Source: Actinomycetes bacterium (GTDB lineage Bacteria > Actinomycetota > Actinomycetes > Actinomycetales > Dermatophilaceae). Taken from it: a stretch of 64,000 nucleotides of DNA. The notes below the pieces were generated by a model. It saw only the letters and a program-made list of their open reading frames with translations, did not search any database and was not told the origin of the DNA. A program made the translations under genes and the position numbers. This document shows positions 42,350 through 50,627 of this stretch, in pieces; position 1 is the first letter of the stretch; every line of letters begins with the position of its first letter. Where the stretch lies: contig JAEZWF010000026.1 of NCBI GenBank assembly GCA_023420415.1, positions 62,001 to 126,000 on the forward strand, read 5' to 3'.

Positions 42350-45213
42350 GGGATGGTGTGCGCGTGCTCCGGATGATCCGCTCCCAGCTCGTGCACCGGG
42401 CGAGCCGCACGCTGGCGCTGTTCCTGGGCATGCTCGTCGCGACGACGGCGTTCACCGTGCTCACCGGTGCTTCGGACACCTCGCGGCTCGTGGTCCGCGG
42501 CGAGGTGGCCAAGAACTTCCGGCCGGCCTACGACATCCTCGTGCGGCCTTCAGGGGCAGCCACGAAATTGGAGCAGACGCAGGGGCTGGTGCGCGAGAGC
42601 TACCTGTCCGGGCAGTCGGGCGGGATCACCGTGGCGCAGTACGAGCGGGTCAAGGCCCTCGACGGCGTCGACATCGCCGCACCGGCCGCGATCATCGGCT
42701 ACGCGATGCAGATCGTGCGGGTGCCGGTGGACCTCAGCCGGTATGCCGGTGCGCCGGGTTCGGGGCGCAAGGTCTTGCGTCTCGACGTGTCGAGGAAGGT
42801 CGACTCCGGCCTGACCATCGTCCCGGGGGAGCGCACCGTCTTCGTCTACGTCACGGACGACAGGATGACGCTGGTGCCGGCCGATGGGCAGGGCCTGCCG
42901 AACCCGTACGGACCCACGGAGGTGGTCGGCGGGAGGAAGGTCACGCTGTGCCCGTCGGACAGCGCCGAGACGACGACGTCGGGCGACAGCGTCATCAACG
43001 GGCCGTTCAGCGCGTACGTGCGGACCGAGACGACCTGCTGGCAGCGCGGCACGGTCGGGGTGGTCCAGGGACGTCTCGAGCCGGAGAAGACCAAGGACGT
43101 CAGGGTCGAGATCCCGCTGTCCCTGCCCTACCTCGTGGCCGCCGTGGATCCTGCGGCCGAGGCCGAGCTCGTGGGTCTCGACGGCGCCGTCACGGAGGGC
43201 AGGTACCTGCAGGACGCCGAGCCGTGGAAGGCCGTTGCCGGGCCCTTCGGTGACGGCGGCGGTCCGGACGGCCCGAGTATGCAGGAGAAGCAGGTGCCGA
43301 TCCTCATGGCGTCGCGCACCTTCGCCACGGGGTCCGACGAGATCGCAATCAGCGACCTCGGAGCCGCGGGTGTCACGGCGATGACGAGGAACCTTCCCCC
43401 GGCCGAGCTGCGACCTGCCCTGTTGGCCCAGGAGGGCACCGAGGTCGGTTCGACCTCGATCACGGGGCAGCAGGCGTTCGAACGGCTACCCGGCATCGAA
43501 CCGCCCGGGACGCAGACCGAGGGCGAGTTCGACTACTTCGGCGACCTGTGGACGGCGAGCCCGCCCACGATCACCCCCAAGGGCCCCAGATCCGTTGCGG
43601 TGCAGGCGAAGAAGCTCGACCCGACGACGCTCGACTACTCCAGCTTCTCGTCGATTTTCCAGCCGTTGGCGGAGAGTCTCGACGTGCCGTTCCGCGACCT
43701 CGAGCACCACGGCGGCAACAACCAGGGCAAGAAGGGCGACCCCTTCTTCAAGATCCCGCGGTGGCAGGTGGTCGGTCGGTTCGACCCGCTCAAGGTCGAC
43801 CAGGGCAAGGACCTCGCCGCGGTGCCGCTCAGCCTCTACCGGCCGAGCAGCCTCACCGGCGCCGACGCCGCCGCCCAGGCCGCGCTGAAGAACGGCACCC
43901 TCGCGCCCAACGGCAGCATGCTCGGCTACGCCCAGGAGCCGCCGATGATGCTGACCAGCATCGCCGCCATGGACGCGTTCACCGCCAAGGACGCCTACCC
44001 GTCCATGAAGAAGGCCGCCGCCGCACCGATCGGCTCGATCCGCGTGCGCGTGGCCGGTGTCGTCGGCATCGACCCGATCAGCCGCGAACGCGTCCGCAAG
44101 GTCGCCGAGTCGATCACCGACAGCACCGGCCTCGACGTCGACATCGTCGTCGGCTCCTCACCCACACCGGTCGAAGTCGCCCTGCCCGCAGGCAAGTTCG
44201 GCCGCCCGGCGCTCAACCTCGACGAGGGCTGGGTGCTCAAGGGTGTCGGGGTGGCGCTGCTCCAGGCGGTCGACCGCAAGAGCGTGGTCCTCTTCGGCCT
44301 GATCCTCGTCGTGTGCTCCCTCTTCCTGGCGAATGCCGCGTCCGCGGTGGTGCGTTCGCGTCGCACCGAGCTCGGGGTGCTGGCTGCGCTGGGCTGGTCG
44401 AGACGCATGGTGTTCCGTGCCGTGCTGGGCGAGCTCGCGTTGACCGGCCTGCTCGCCGGCCTCGTCGGAGCCGCGCTGTCGTGGCCCATCGCGGCCCTGG
44501 CCGGCATCCAGCTCTCGCCGTGGCGCGCCCTGCTCGCCATCCCGGCAGCGGTGGTGCTCGCCGTCCTCGCCGGGCTCTGGCCGGCCCGGGTCGCCGCCCG
44601 CTCCCACCCGGCCGATGCGGTGCGCCCCCACGTCACGGCCCCCAAACGCCCGACGAAGCTGCGCAGCCTGCGCGGCATGGCGTGGTCCAACCTGCGCCGG
44701 GTGCCGGGTCGCGCGCTGCTCGGCGTCGTCAGCCTCGCCGTCGGGGTCGCGGCCCTCACCGTCCTGCTCGGCATCACCCAGGCCTTCCGCGGAGCGGCGG
44801 TTGGCACGCTGCTCGGTGACGCAATCACGTTGCAGGTCAGGGGAGTCGACTACGTCGCGGTCATCGCCACGATCGCCCTCGGAGCGCTCGCCACCGCAGA
44901 CGTGCTCTACCTCGGCGTGCGCGAACGCGCGGGCGAGTACTCCACCCTGCGTGCACTCGGCTGGACCGAACGCGCCCTGTCCCGCGTCGTCACCTGGGAG
45001 GGCCTGACCATCGGCGTCCTCGGTGCCCTGGCCGGTGCCGCGGTCGGCGTCGCCGTCACGGCCGTCTTCGCTGCCGACCTGCCACCCAGCCTCGTCACCG
45101 CTGGTGCCATCGCGGCGGGCATCGGCATCGTCGTCACCCTGCTCGCGCTGCTCGTCCCCGTCGCCGCCATGCGCCGCCTGCCCACCGCCGCCCTGCTCGC
45201 CGAAGAGGAATGA
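42346..45213 (+). CDS. ABC transporter permease, FtsX/MacB type
   Basis: 955 residues with ten hydrophobic segments: one near the N-terminus, a large extracytoplasmic region (about 45-640), then an FtsX core ('SRRTELGVLAALGWSRRMVF'), a second N-terminal-like helix after 'SLRGMAWSNLRRVPGRALLG', and a second FtsX core ('RERAGEYSTLRALGWTERALS'). Exporters of this type move lipoproteins, peptides or drugs. The start could also be GTG 42358; ATG 42346 overlaps a TAGGTA box. The ATPase follows after 4 nt. Confidence 0.88.
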   Translation: MRDGVRVLRMIRSQLVHRASRTLALFLGMLVATTAFTVLTGASDTSRLVVRGEVAKNFRPAYDILVRPSGAATKLEQTQGLVRESYLSGQSGGITVAQYERVKALDGVDIAAPAAIIGYAMQIVRVPVDLSRYAGAPGSGRKVLRLDVSRKVDSGLTIVPGERTVFVYVTDDRMTLVPADGQGLPNPYGPTEVVGGRKVTLCPSDSAETTTSGDSVINGPFSAYVRTETTCWQRGTVGVVQGRLEPEKTKDVRVEIPLSLPYLVAAVDPAAEAELVGLDGAVTEGRYLQDAEPWKAVAGPFGDGGGPDGPSMQEKQVPILMASRTFATGSDEIAISDLGAAGVTAMTRNLPPAELRPALLAQEGTEVGSTSITGQQAFERLPGIEPPGTQTEGEFDYFGDLWTASPPTITPKGPRSVAVQAKKLDPTTLDYSSFSSIFQPLAESLDVPFRDLEHHGGNNQGKKGDPFFKIPRWQVVGRFDPLKVDQGKDLAAVPLSLYRPSSLTGADAAAQAALKNGTLAPNGSMLGYAQEPPMMLTSIAAMDAFTAKDAYPSMKKAAAAPIGSIRVRVAGVVGIDPISRERVRKVAESITDSTGLDVDIVVGSSPTPVEVALPAGKFGRPALNLDEGWVLKGVGVALLQAVDRKSVVLFGLILVVCSLFLANAASAVVRSRRTELGVLAALGWSRRMVFRAVLGELALTGLLAGLVGAALSWPIAALAGIQLSPWRALLAIPAAVVLAVLAGLWPARVAARSHPADAVRPHVTAPKRPTKLRSLRGMAWSNLRRVPGRALLGVVSLAVGVAALTVLLGITQAFRGAAVGTLLGDAITLQVRGVDYVAVIATIALGALATADVLYLGVRERAGEYSTLRALGWTERALSRVVTWEGLTIGVLGALAGAAVGVAVTAVFAADLPPSLVTAGAIAAGIGIVVTLLALLVPVAAMRRLPTAALLAEEE

Positions 45214-45217
45214 CGTC

Positions 45218-46069
45218 ATGACCGACACGTCACACACCCAGACAACGCAGGGCGATACTGCCCAGTCCCGCCGCGACCGGCGCGAGTCCCTGAGCAGGCG
45301 CGACCCGGCCGCCGTAGCCGCGGATGCCACCCGGCACGGCGCACCGGTCCGCACCCACGACCTGGTCAAGACGTTCGACGCGGCGGCAGGCAACGTCGTG
45401 CCGGCCGTCGACCACGTCGACCTCGACCTCCCCGCGGGCTCGGCCGTCGCGCTCACCGGCCCTTCCGGCTCCGGCAAGTCCACGCTGCTCCACCTCATCG
45501 GCGCGATCGAGAAGGCCGACAGCGGGACCATCACCGTCGGCGAGACCGAGGTGACGGCGATCCCGGGAGGCAAGCTCGCGGCATACCGGCGCACGATCGG
45601 GTTCGTCTTCCAGCGCTATCACCTGCTCCCGGCCCTCACCGCCCTCGACAACGTCCTGGCGCCGGTCCTGCCGCTCAAGGTCGACTTCGACAAGCAGGCG
45701 CGGGCGCGCGACCTGCTCGCGATGGTCGGACTCGCCGGGCGCGAGCACGACGTGCCGTCGCACCTGTCCGGTGGCCAGCAGCAGCGCGTCGCCATCGCCC
45801 GCGCGCTCATCCACGACCCGGCCGTGATCCTCGCCGACGAGCCCACCGGCAACCTCGACACCAGGACGGGCGAGGAGATCGTCGACCTCCTGCTCGCGCT
45901 GCGCGCCGAACGCGGCACGACCCTCCTGCTCGCCACCCACGACCTCACCCTCGCCTCGCGCTGCGACACCGTCGTGCGGCTGCGCGACGGCCAGGTCATC
46001 GAGGTGCAACAGGTCGCCGGTTCGCGGTCCACCGCCCAGACCCTCGAGTCGATCGAACGCCTCGGCTGA
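45218..46069 (+). CDS. ABC transporter ATPase, LolD/MacB type
   Basis: 283 residues. A 45-residue Gln/Asp/Arg-rich N-terminal extension precedes the ATPase: Walker A 'LTGPSGSGKSTLLHLIG', Q-loop 'FVFQRYHLLPALTALDN', signature 'LSGGQQQRVAIARALI', Walker B 'ILADEPTGNLD' and switch 'LLLATHD'. It pairs with the permease directly upstream to form the exporter. The PadR gene is divergent at the other end of the operon. A palindromic hairpin follows its stop. Confidence 0.94.
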   Translation: MTDTSHTQTTQGDTAQSRRDRRESLSRRDPAAVAADATRHGAPVRTHDLVKTFDAAAGNVVPAVDHVDLDLPAGSAVALTGPSGSGKSTLLHLIGAIEKADSGTITVGETEVTAIPGGKLAAYRRTIGFVFQRYHLLPALTALDNVLAPVLPLKVDFDKQARARDLLAMVGLAGREHDVPSHLSGGQQQRVAIARALIHDPAVILADEPTGNLDTRTGEEIVDLLLALRAERGTTLLLATHDLTLASRCDTVVRLRDGQVIEVQQVAGSRSTAQTLESIERLG

Positions 46070-46075
46070 CGTCAG

Positions 46076-46134
46076 TCGAGGGGTCACGGCTCGCTGAACG
46101 GGCGCGCGATCCTCAGCGCGCCGTGACCCCTCGA
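46076..46134 (+). terminator. Hairpin after the ABC exporter operon
   Basis: TCGAGGGGTCACGG (46076-46089) pairs exactly with CCGTGACCCCTCGA (46121-46134). TCGCTGA and TCAGCG extend the pairing inward. It begins 6 nt after the ATPase stop and ends 32 nt before the next promoter, so termination is a likely role. The arms resemble the other long intergenic palindromes of this window. Confidence 0.75.
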
Positions 46135-46178
46135 CCCTGCGGACACGGTCCGCGCCGGCCAGCCCCTACCCTTGGGCC

Positions 46179-47030
46179 GTGCGCATCGACCTCCACACCC
46201 ACTCCTCGGCGAGCGACGGCACCCAGCCGCCGGAGGTCGTGGTCGCCGAGGCTGCGCGCGCCGGACTGGACGTCGTCGCCCTCACCGACCATGACACGTA
46301 TGCCGGGTGGCCGGCTGCCGTGGCCGCCGCACCTGAGCATGGCATCGCCGTCGTGCCCGGAGTCGAGATCTCGTGCAGCCACAACCGGATCAGCGTCCAC
46401 CTGCTCGGCTACCTCGTCGACCCCGCGAACGCCGACCTCGCCGAGGAGCTGGAGAAGGCGCGCGACTCCAGGGTGACCCGCATCGAACGCATGGTGGAGC
46501 GGATGGCCGCGGACGGCATACCGATCACGGTCGAGGCGGTGCGCGCGCAGGCGGGCGCCGACACCACGCTCGGTCGACCCCACATCGCCGACGCGCTCGT
46601 CGCGGCCGGTGTGGTGCCCACCCGCGACGCCGCCTTTGCCGACATCCTGCGCAACGGATCCCGTTACTACGTCTCGCACTACGCGCCCGACCCGGTGCGC
46701 GCCGTCGAGCTGGTCCGCGCCGCCGGGGGAGTGCCGGTCATGGCGCACCCGTTCGCTGCGGCCCGTGGCTGGACGGTTGGTGACGACGTCATCCGGGCGA
46801 TGGCCGCCGCCGGACTCGGCGGACTCGAGGTCGACCACCGCGACCACACCGATGAGCAGCGCGCTCGCGGCGTCGCCCTCGCCGACGAGCTGGGACTCTT
46901 CACGACCGGGTCCAGCGACTACCACGGCACCGGCAAGCTCAACCGCCTCGGCGAGAACACCACGGATCCCGTTGTCCTGCAAGAGATCGAGCGCCAGGCG
47001 ACCAGCGGCGTCGAGGTGGTGCGTCCGTGA
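46179..47030 (+). CDS. PHP-domain metal-dependent phosphoesterase
   Basis: 283 residues. PHP motifs: 'MRIDLHTHSSASDGTQPP', 'ALTDHDTYAGW', 'VVPGVEISC', 'VMAHPFA' and C-terminal 'GSSDYHGTG'. All metal ligands expected for the RNase AM/YciV-like (3',5'-nucleotide phosphatase or 5'-3' exoribonuclease) branch are present. Which activity applies is unknown. TACCCT (46167-46172) is 6 nt before GTG 46179, so it is probably leaderless. The stop overlaps the marC-like start by 4 nt. Confidence 0.9.
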   Translation: MRIDLHTHSSASDGTQPPEVVVAEAARAGLDVVALTDHDTYAGWPAAVAAAPEHGIAVVPGVEISCSHNRISVHLLGYLVDPANADLAEELEKARDSRVTRIERMVERMAADGIPITVEAVRAQAGADTTLGRPHIADALVAAGVVPTRDAAFADILRNGSRYYVSHYAPDPVRAVELVRAAGGVPVMAHPFAAARGWTVGDDVIRAMAAAGLGGLEVDHRDHTDEQRARGVALADELGLFTTGSSDYHGTGKLNRLGENTTDPVVLQEIERQATSGVEVVRP

Positions 47031-47644
47031 ACGCGTTCTTCGACCCGCAGCTCTTCGGGTCCGTCTTCGTCACCCTGCTCGTGATCATGGACCCGCCCGG
47101 CGCGCTGCCGATCTTCCTCGCCCTCACCGGTTCACTGACCCAGAAACAGAAGATCGCCGCGGCTCGCCGTGCCTCCCTCGTCGCACTCGGCGTCATCGCC
47201 GCGTTCGCGGTCTTCGGGCAGTACATCCTCAGCTACCTGCACATCTCACTCCCGGCGCTGCAGGGCGCCGGTGGACTGCTGCTGCTCATCGTCGCCCTCC
47301 AGCTGCTGACCGGGGCGGAGTCCGAGCAACACGCCGACGCCGGCGTCAACGTCGCGCTGGTGCCGCTCGGCACCCCACTGCTCGCGGGTCCGGGTGCGAT
47401 CGTCGCGACGATGCTGGCCGTCCAGAGCTCGACGCGGGCCGGCCAGTACCTCGCCGTCGCCGTCGCGCTCGTGGCGGCCCTGGTCGTCGTCTGGCTCTTC
47501 CTGCGGTTCGCCTCCAAGGTGCACGGACTGCTCAAGGACTCCGGCACCGTCCTGCTCACCCGGATCGCCGGTCTGCTGCTGTCGGCCATCGCGGTCCAGA
47601 TGGTCGCCGACAGCGTCCGGGCCTTTGTCACCGGCACCGCCTAG
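47027..47644 (+). CDS. MarC/UPF0056-family inner membrane protein
   Basis: 205 residues with six transmembrane segments. It shows the MarC pattern: 'TLLVIMDPPGALPIFLALTG' near the start, 'PLGTPLLAGPGAIVATML' centrally, and 'LLTRIAGLLLSAIAVQMVADSV' at the end. The family is not in fact linked to antibiotic resistance and its function is unknown. GTGA overlap with the PHP gene indicates coupled translation. Confidence 0.9.
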   Translation: MNAFFDPQLFGSVFVTLLVIMDPPGALPIFLALTGSLTQKQKIAAARRASLVALGVIAAFAVFGQYILSYLHISLPALQGAGGLLLLIVALQLLTGAESEQHADAGVNVALVPLGTPLLAGPGAIVATMLAVQSSTRAGQYLAVAVALVAALVVVWLFLRFASKVHGLLKDSGTVLLTRIAGLLLSAIAVQMVADSVRAFVTGTA

Positions 47645-47654
47645 CGTGGGCCCG

Positions 47655-48584
47655 GTGAGCGAGGGTCAGGTGGGCGTGCAGGGTGAGTTCGCGGGTATGC
47701 CGCGGCGCCTGTTCCGCGCGTCACCCTCCAAGCTGCTCGCGTGGGTCGACTGTCCGCGTCGCTACCGGTTGCAGTACCTCGACCGGCCCGCGCCGGTGGC
47801 TCGTCCGCAGCGCGCACACACCTCGCTCGGCGTCGCCGTGCACAACGCCCTGCGCGACTGGTGGGACCTGCCGGTGCCCGAGCGCACCCCGGCGGCCGGG
47901 GCCGAGCTGGTGCGCACGTCCTGGATCGACGTCGGCTTCCGCGACGCCGGCCAGTCGCAGGCGTGGCGCCGGCGCTCGCAGGCCGACGTCACGGCATACC
48001 TCGACGACGTCGACCCGGCCACCCAGCCCCTCGGCATCGAGCGCACGGTCTCGCTCAAGACCACCGCCATCGCGATGTCGGGGCGCATCGACCGGCTCGA
48101 CGACCGCGGGTCCGAGCTCGTCGTCGTCGACTACAAGACCAGTCGCGGGGCGCCCACCGACGACGATGCCCGCACGTCGCTGCCCATGGCCCTGTATGCC
48201 GCGGCGGCGTGGAAGATGTTCCGTCGCCGCACGACGCGGGTCGAGCTCCACCACGTGCCGTCCGGCACGGTGGCCGCCCACGACCACACGCCGGAGTCGT
48301 TGCAGCGCAAGCTCGCCGAGGCCGAGTCGATCGCCGCGGACGCCCGCAAGGCCGAGGACGACTACGCCCAGTTCGGTGTCGACTCCGGGCTCTTCCCCGC
48401 GCGGGTGGGTCCGTTGTGCCAGTGGTGCGACTTCCGCGCCCACTGCCCGGCGGGCCGGGCCGCGGGACCTGAGAAGTCCGACTGGGCCGCACTCGGCGAC
48501 GACGACCCGGCCCCCAGCGGCTCACCAGCGCCAGCGGATCCCCAGGGCGCCCGGACCGAAGTCCTGGGCGAGGTACACATGTGA
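47655..48584 (+). CDS. RecB-family PD-(D/E)XK nuclease with Fe-S-type cysteines
   Basis: 309 residues. 'SPSKLLAWVDCPRRYRLQYL' starts the domain, the nuclease core is 'SGRIDRLDDRGSELVVVDYKTS' (Asp and Lys of PD-(D/E)XK), and 'CQWCDFRAHCP' at about 255 supplies three cysteines which, with that of CPRRY, form the Cas4/AddB-type 4Fe-4S set. No Cas genes or repeats are nearby, so this is a stand-alone RecB-like exonuclease. TAGCGT lies 7 nt before GTG 47655. The last 21 codons run into the convergent HTH gene. Confidence 0.88.
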   Translation: MSEGQVGVQGEFAGMPRRLFRASPSKLLAWVDCPRRYRLQYLDRPAPVARPQRAHTSLGVAVHNALRDWWDLPVPERTPAAGAELVRTSWIDVGFRDAGQSQAWRRRSQADVTAYLDDVDPATQPLGIERTVSLKTTAIAMSGRIDRLDDRGSELVVVDYKTSRGAPTDDDARTSLPMALYAAAAWKMFRRRTTRVELHHVPSGTVAAHDHTPESLQRKLAEAESIAADARKAEDDYAQFGVDSGLFPARVGPLCQWCDFRAHCPAGRAAGPEKSDWAALGDDDPAPSGSPAPADPQGARTEVLGEVHM

Positions 48585-49451
48585 GGTCGAGCGCACCGGC
48601 GACTCGTCCTCTGCCGTGGTGGTGCTGTCCACCACCCGGTAACGCTGCACCGCCGCGGGCAACCGGTCGGGGTGGAAACGCACGCAGACCATGACCTCAC
48701 CCGCGCGGCGTACGGCATACGCCTCGTAGAAGTCCTCCGTCGAGGCGTTCCTGGGAAGGTCGATCCGCAGCTCGATGATCGTCGTCTGCCCCCGCTCCAG
48801 CGGGTGGTCGAAGACGATCTCTGCGACGAACACCCCCTCCTCACGCCAGTGCACCTCCCGACCGAGGCGCCCGCCGGAGACGACGTGGAACGTCGCATCG
48901 TCCCCGATCGGGTCCTGGGTCACGAGCATGCTGGGCATGTTGGTGACGTGGTCGGTTGTGGCACGCAGGACCTGTCGGAACGACACGGTGAGCGGGGCCC
49001 CGTGCTCGTCGACCTCGAGGAGGTGCTGGACCGACTCCTCGGTGAGCGGTTGGGGCAGCGGGCAGCCCACCTCGGCGAGGGCCGCCTCCAGCAGCGGCTG
49101 CACGTCCAGGCGGCCGGCGAACGGGGCGATCCGCGAGGGCGGGACCCGGCGCGAGGGCCCGAGGCGGTCGGAGAGCTCACCGGTGCGCAGCGCGAGCAGG
49201 TCCTCGACCTCCGCCAGCGCATCCAGCGACGTGGCGCGCTCGGGCTGGCTGCGCCCGGAGCGCCAGTAGCTGAGCGTCGCGACGCTGACCGGCGTGCCCC
49301 GCGCCGCGAGCCGGTCCCGCAGCCCGGCCAGGCTCCATCCCCGGCGTTCGATGGCCCACGAGAACGCCTCGGTGAAGTCGAGGTCGTGCGGAGGCACTGC
49401 CCTGCGATCGGTCGTCGGCCGCCCGTCGCCGTTGCCTCTCTGCTCACTCAT
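48522..49451 (-). CDS. HTH protein with unknown C-terminal domain (paralogue B)
   Basis: 309 residues. An XRE-like HTH lies at about 25-95 ('VATLSYWRSGRSQPERATSL', then 'ALAEVEDLLAL'). It is followed by a domain of about 200 residues ending 'FGPGALGIRWRW'. The same layout and ending occur in the gene just upstream, so the two are tandem paralogues. The C-terminal domain is beta-rich and not recognised. A transcription factor or signalling role is inferred. Its 3' end overlaps the RecB-like gene by 63 nt in convergent orientation. Confidence 0.8.
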   Translation of the reverse strand: MSEQRGNGDGRPTTDRRAVPPHDLDFTEAFSWAIERRGWSLAGLRDRLAARGTPVSVATLSYWRSGRSQPERATSLDALAEVEDLLALRTGELSDRLGPSRRVPPSRIAPFAGRLDVQPLLEAALAEVGCPLPQPLTEESVQHLLEVDEHGAPLTVSFRQVLRATTDHVTNMPSMLVTQDPIGDDATFHVVSGGRLGREVHWREEGVFVAEIVFDHPLERGQTTIIELRIDLPRNASTEDFYEAYAVRRAGEVMVCVRFHPDRLPAAVQRYRVVDSTTTAEDESPVRSTSHVYLAQDFGPGALGIRWRW

Positions 49452-49465
49452 CGGCGTCGCCCCGC

Positions 49466-50368
49466 TCACATCTCCCACCGGATCCCGAGCGTGCCGGGTC
49501 CGAAGCGGTGCTCGAAGACGTGCGCCGACGGTGCCCCGTCCTCCAGCCAGCCGTCGAGGGTCACCGTGCCGTCGATGGTGCGCTGGTAGGACTGGATGGC
49601 GCGCGGCGGTGACGCGGGGTCGAAGCGGACCCACACGAGCGCGGCGTTGACCCGGCCACGGGCGTGGTACTCGTGGTAGTGGCCGGCGGACAGGTGCTGG
49701 GGGTAGACGATCTCGTGCTCGATGACGGTGCGTTCGCCCGCGGCGAGGGGGTGGTCGAACACCAGCTCGGCGCCGAACACGCCGTCGTCGGGTCGGCAGG
49801 CGGTTCGTCCCACGGTGCAGCCGGCGGCCTTGGTGATGGTGGGCCGGGCGTCGTCGGCGGAGGCGTTGACCAGCGCGAGCACCGGCACGTGGTGCACGCC
49901 GTCGCGCAGCGCCCGGATGACCCGCCGAGCCGTGATCGAGCGCGTCGCACCGGACGCGTCGACGTCCACCGCCAGGTGGACGACCTCCTCGATGGCGTGC
50001 AGCGGCGGGGCGCAGCCGAGCTCGGTGAGGACCGCGGCCTGCACCGTGCACGGGTTGGGGCCGTCGGCGCAGGTCACGAGCCCGGCCATGGCGTCGTTGG
50101 CCGGGGGCACGAAGTGGTCGACCAACCGTCCGGCGGGCAGGTCCAGGATCCGCTCGAGCACCGCCAGGGCCTCGAACGACTCGGCTCGCTGCGGCTGGCT
50201 GCGTCCGGTCGCCCAGTAGCTCAGCGTGGCCGTGCTCACGGTCACGCCGCTCTCCGCCAGCCGCGTCTGGACCTCGTGCAGGCTCAGCCGGCTGTCGGCG
50301 ACCGCCTGCCTCAGGTCGTCGGCGAAGGCCGCACGTCCCGAAGGTCCGTGAAGTGCCGCCACCGACAC
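49466..50368 (-). CDS. HTH protein with unknown C-terminal domain (paralogue A)
   Basis: 300 residues. HTH region: 'TATLSYWATGRSQPQRAESF' and 'ALAVLERILDLPAGRLVDHF'. The C-terminal domain ends 'RFGPGTLGIRWEM', nearly the ending of paralogue B. Between them come a 'CADGPNPCTVQAAVLTELGC' stretch with three cysteines not shared by B, and 'VFGAELVFDHPLAAGERTVI', shared with B as 'VFVAEIVFDHPLERGQTTII'. GTG 50368 follows AGGAG at 6 nt. It is first in the two-gene unit and divergent from the ParA gene, with palindromes in the gap. Confidence 0.8.
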   Translation of the reverse strand: MSVAALHGPSGRAAFADDLRQAVADSRLSLHEVQTRLAESGVTVSTATLSYWATGRSQPQRAESFEALAVLERILDLPAGRLVDHFVPPANDAMAGLVTCADGPNPCTVQAAVLTELGCAPPLHAIEEVVHLAVDVDASGATRSITARRVIRALRDGVHHVPVLALVNASADDARPTITKAAGCTVGRTACRPDDGVFGAELVFDHPLAAGERTVIEHEIVYPQHLSAGHYHEYHARGRVNAALVWVRFDPASPPRAIQSYQRTIDGTVTLDGWLEDGAPSAHVFEHRFGPGTLGIRWEM

Positions 50369-50433
50369 CCCCTGCTCCTACCGTTGCCGGGGCCCCTGCC
50401 GCCCCGGTCATTCATGGTGGGGTGAATCTAACC

Positions 50434-50468
50434 GTGAACCGTTCACACACGAACCTGCGGTGTGTGAA
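50434..50468. promoter_or_regulatory. Overlapping palindromes upstream of the HTH pair
   Basis: GTGAACcGTTCAC (50434-50446) is a 13-bp palindrome. Sharing its right half, TTCACACA (50442-50449) and TGTGTGAA (50461-50468) form a perfect inverted repeat with an 11-nt centre. They lie 66-100 bp upstream of the paralogue A start. Two overlapping operators for the two related HTH proteins are plausible. Confidence 0.6.
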
Positions 50469-50627
50469 TGGCGCGTCATTAGGTTGGCTGGTTGAGCGAG
50501 GTGTCGAGGTACGTGCCGCCGCAGGGGGCGAGGACGGGAGACGGGGACCTCGGCACCTCGCTCGTCTCCGTGGCCTGCGACACTGGACCGGCAGCGCATC
50601 CAGCTCTCCCACGAAAGGGTGTCGCCG

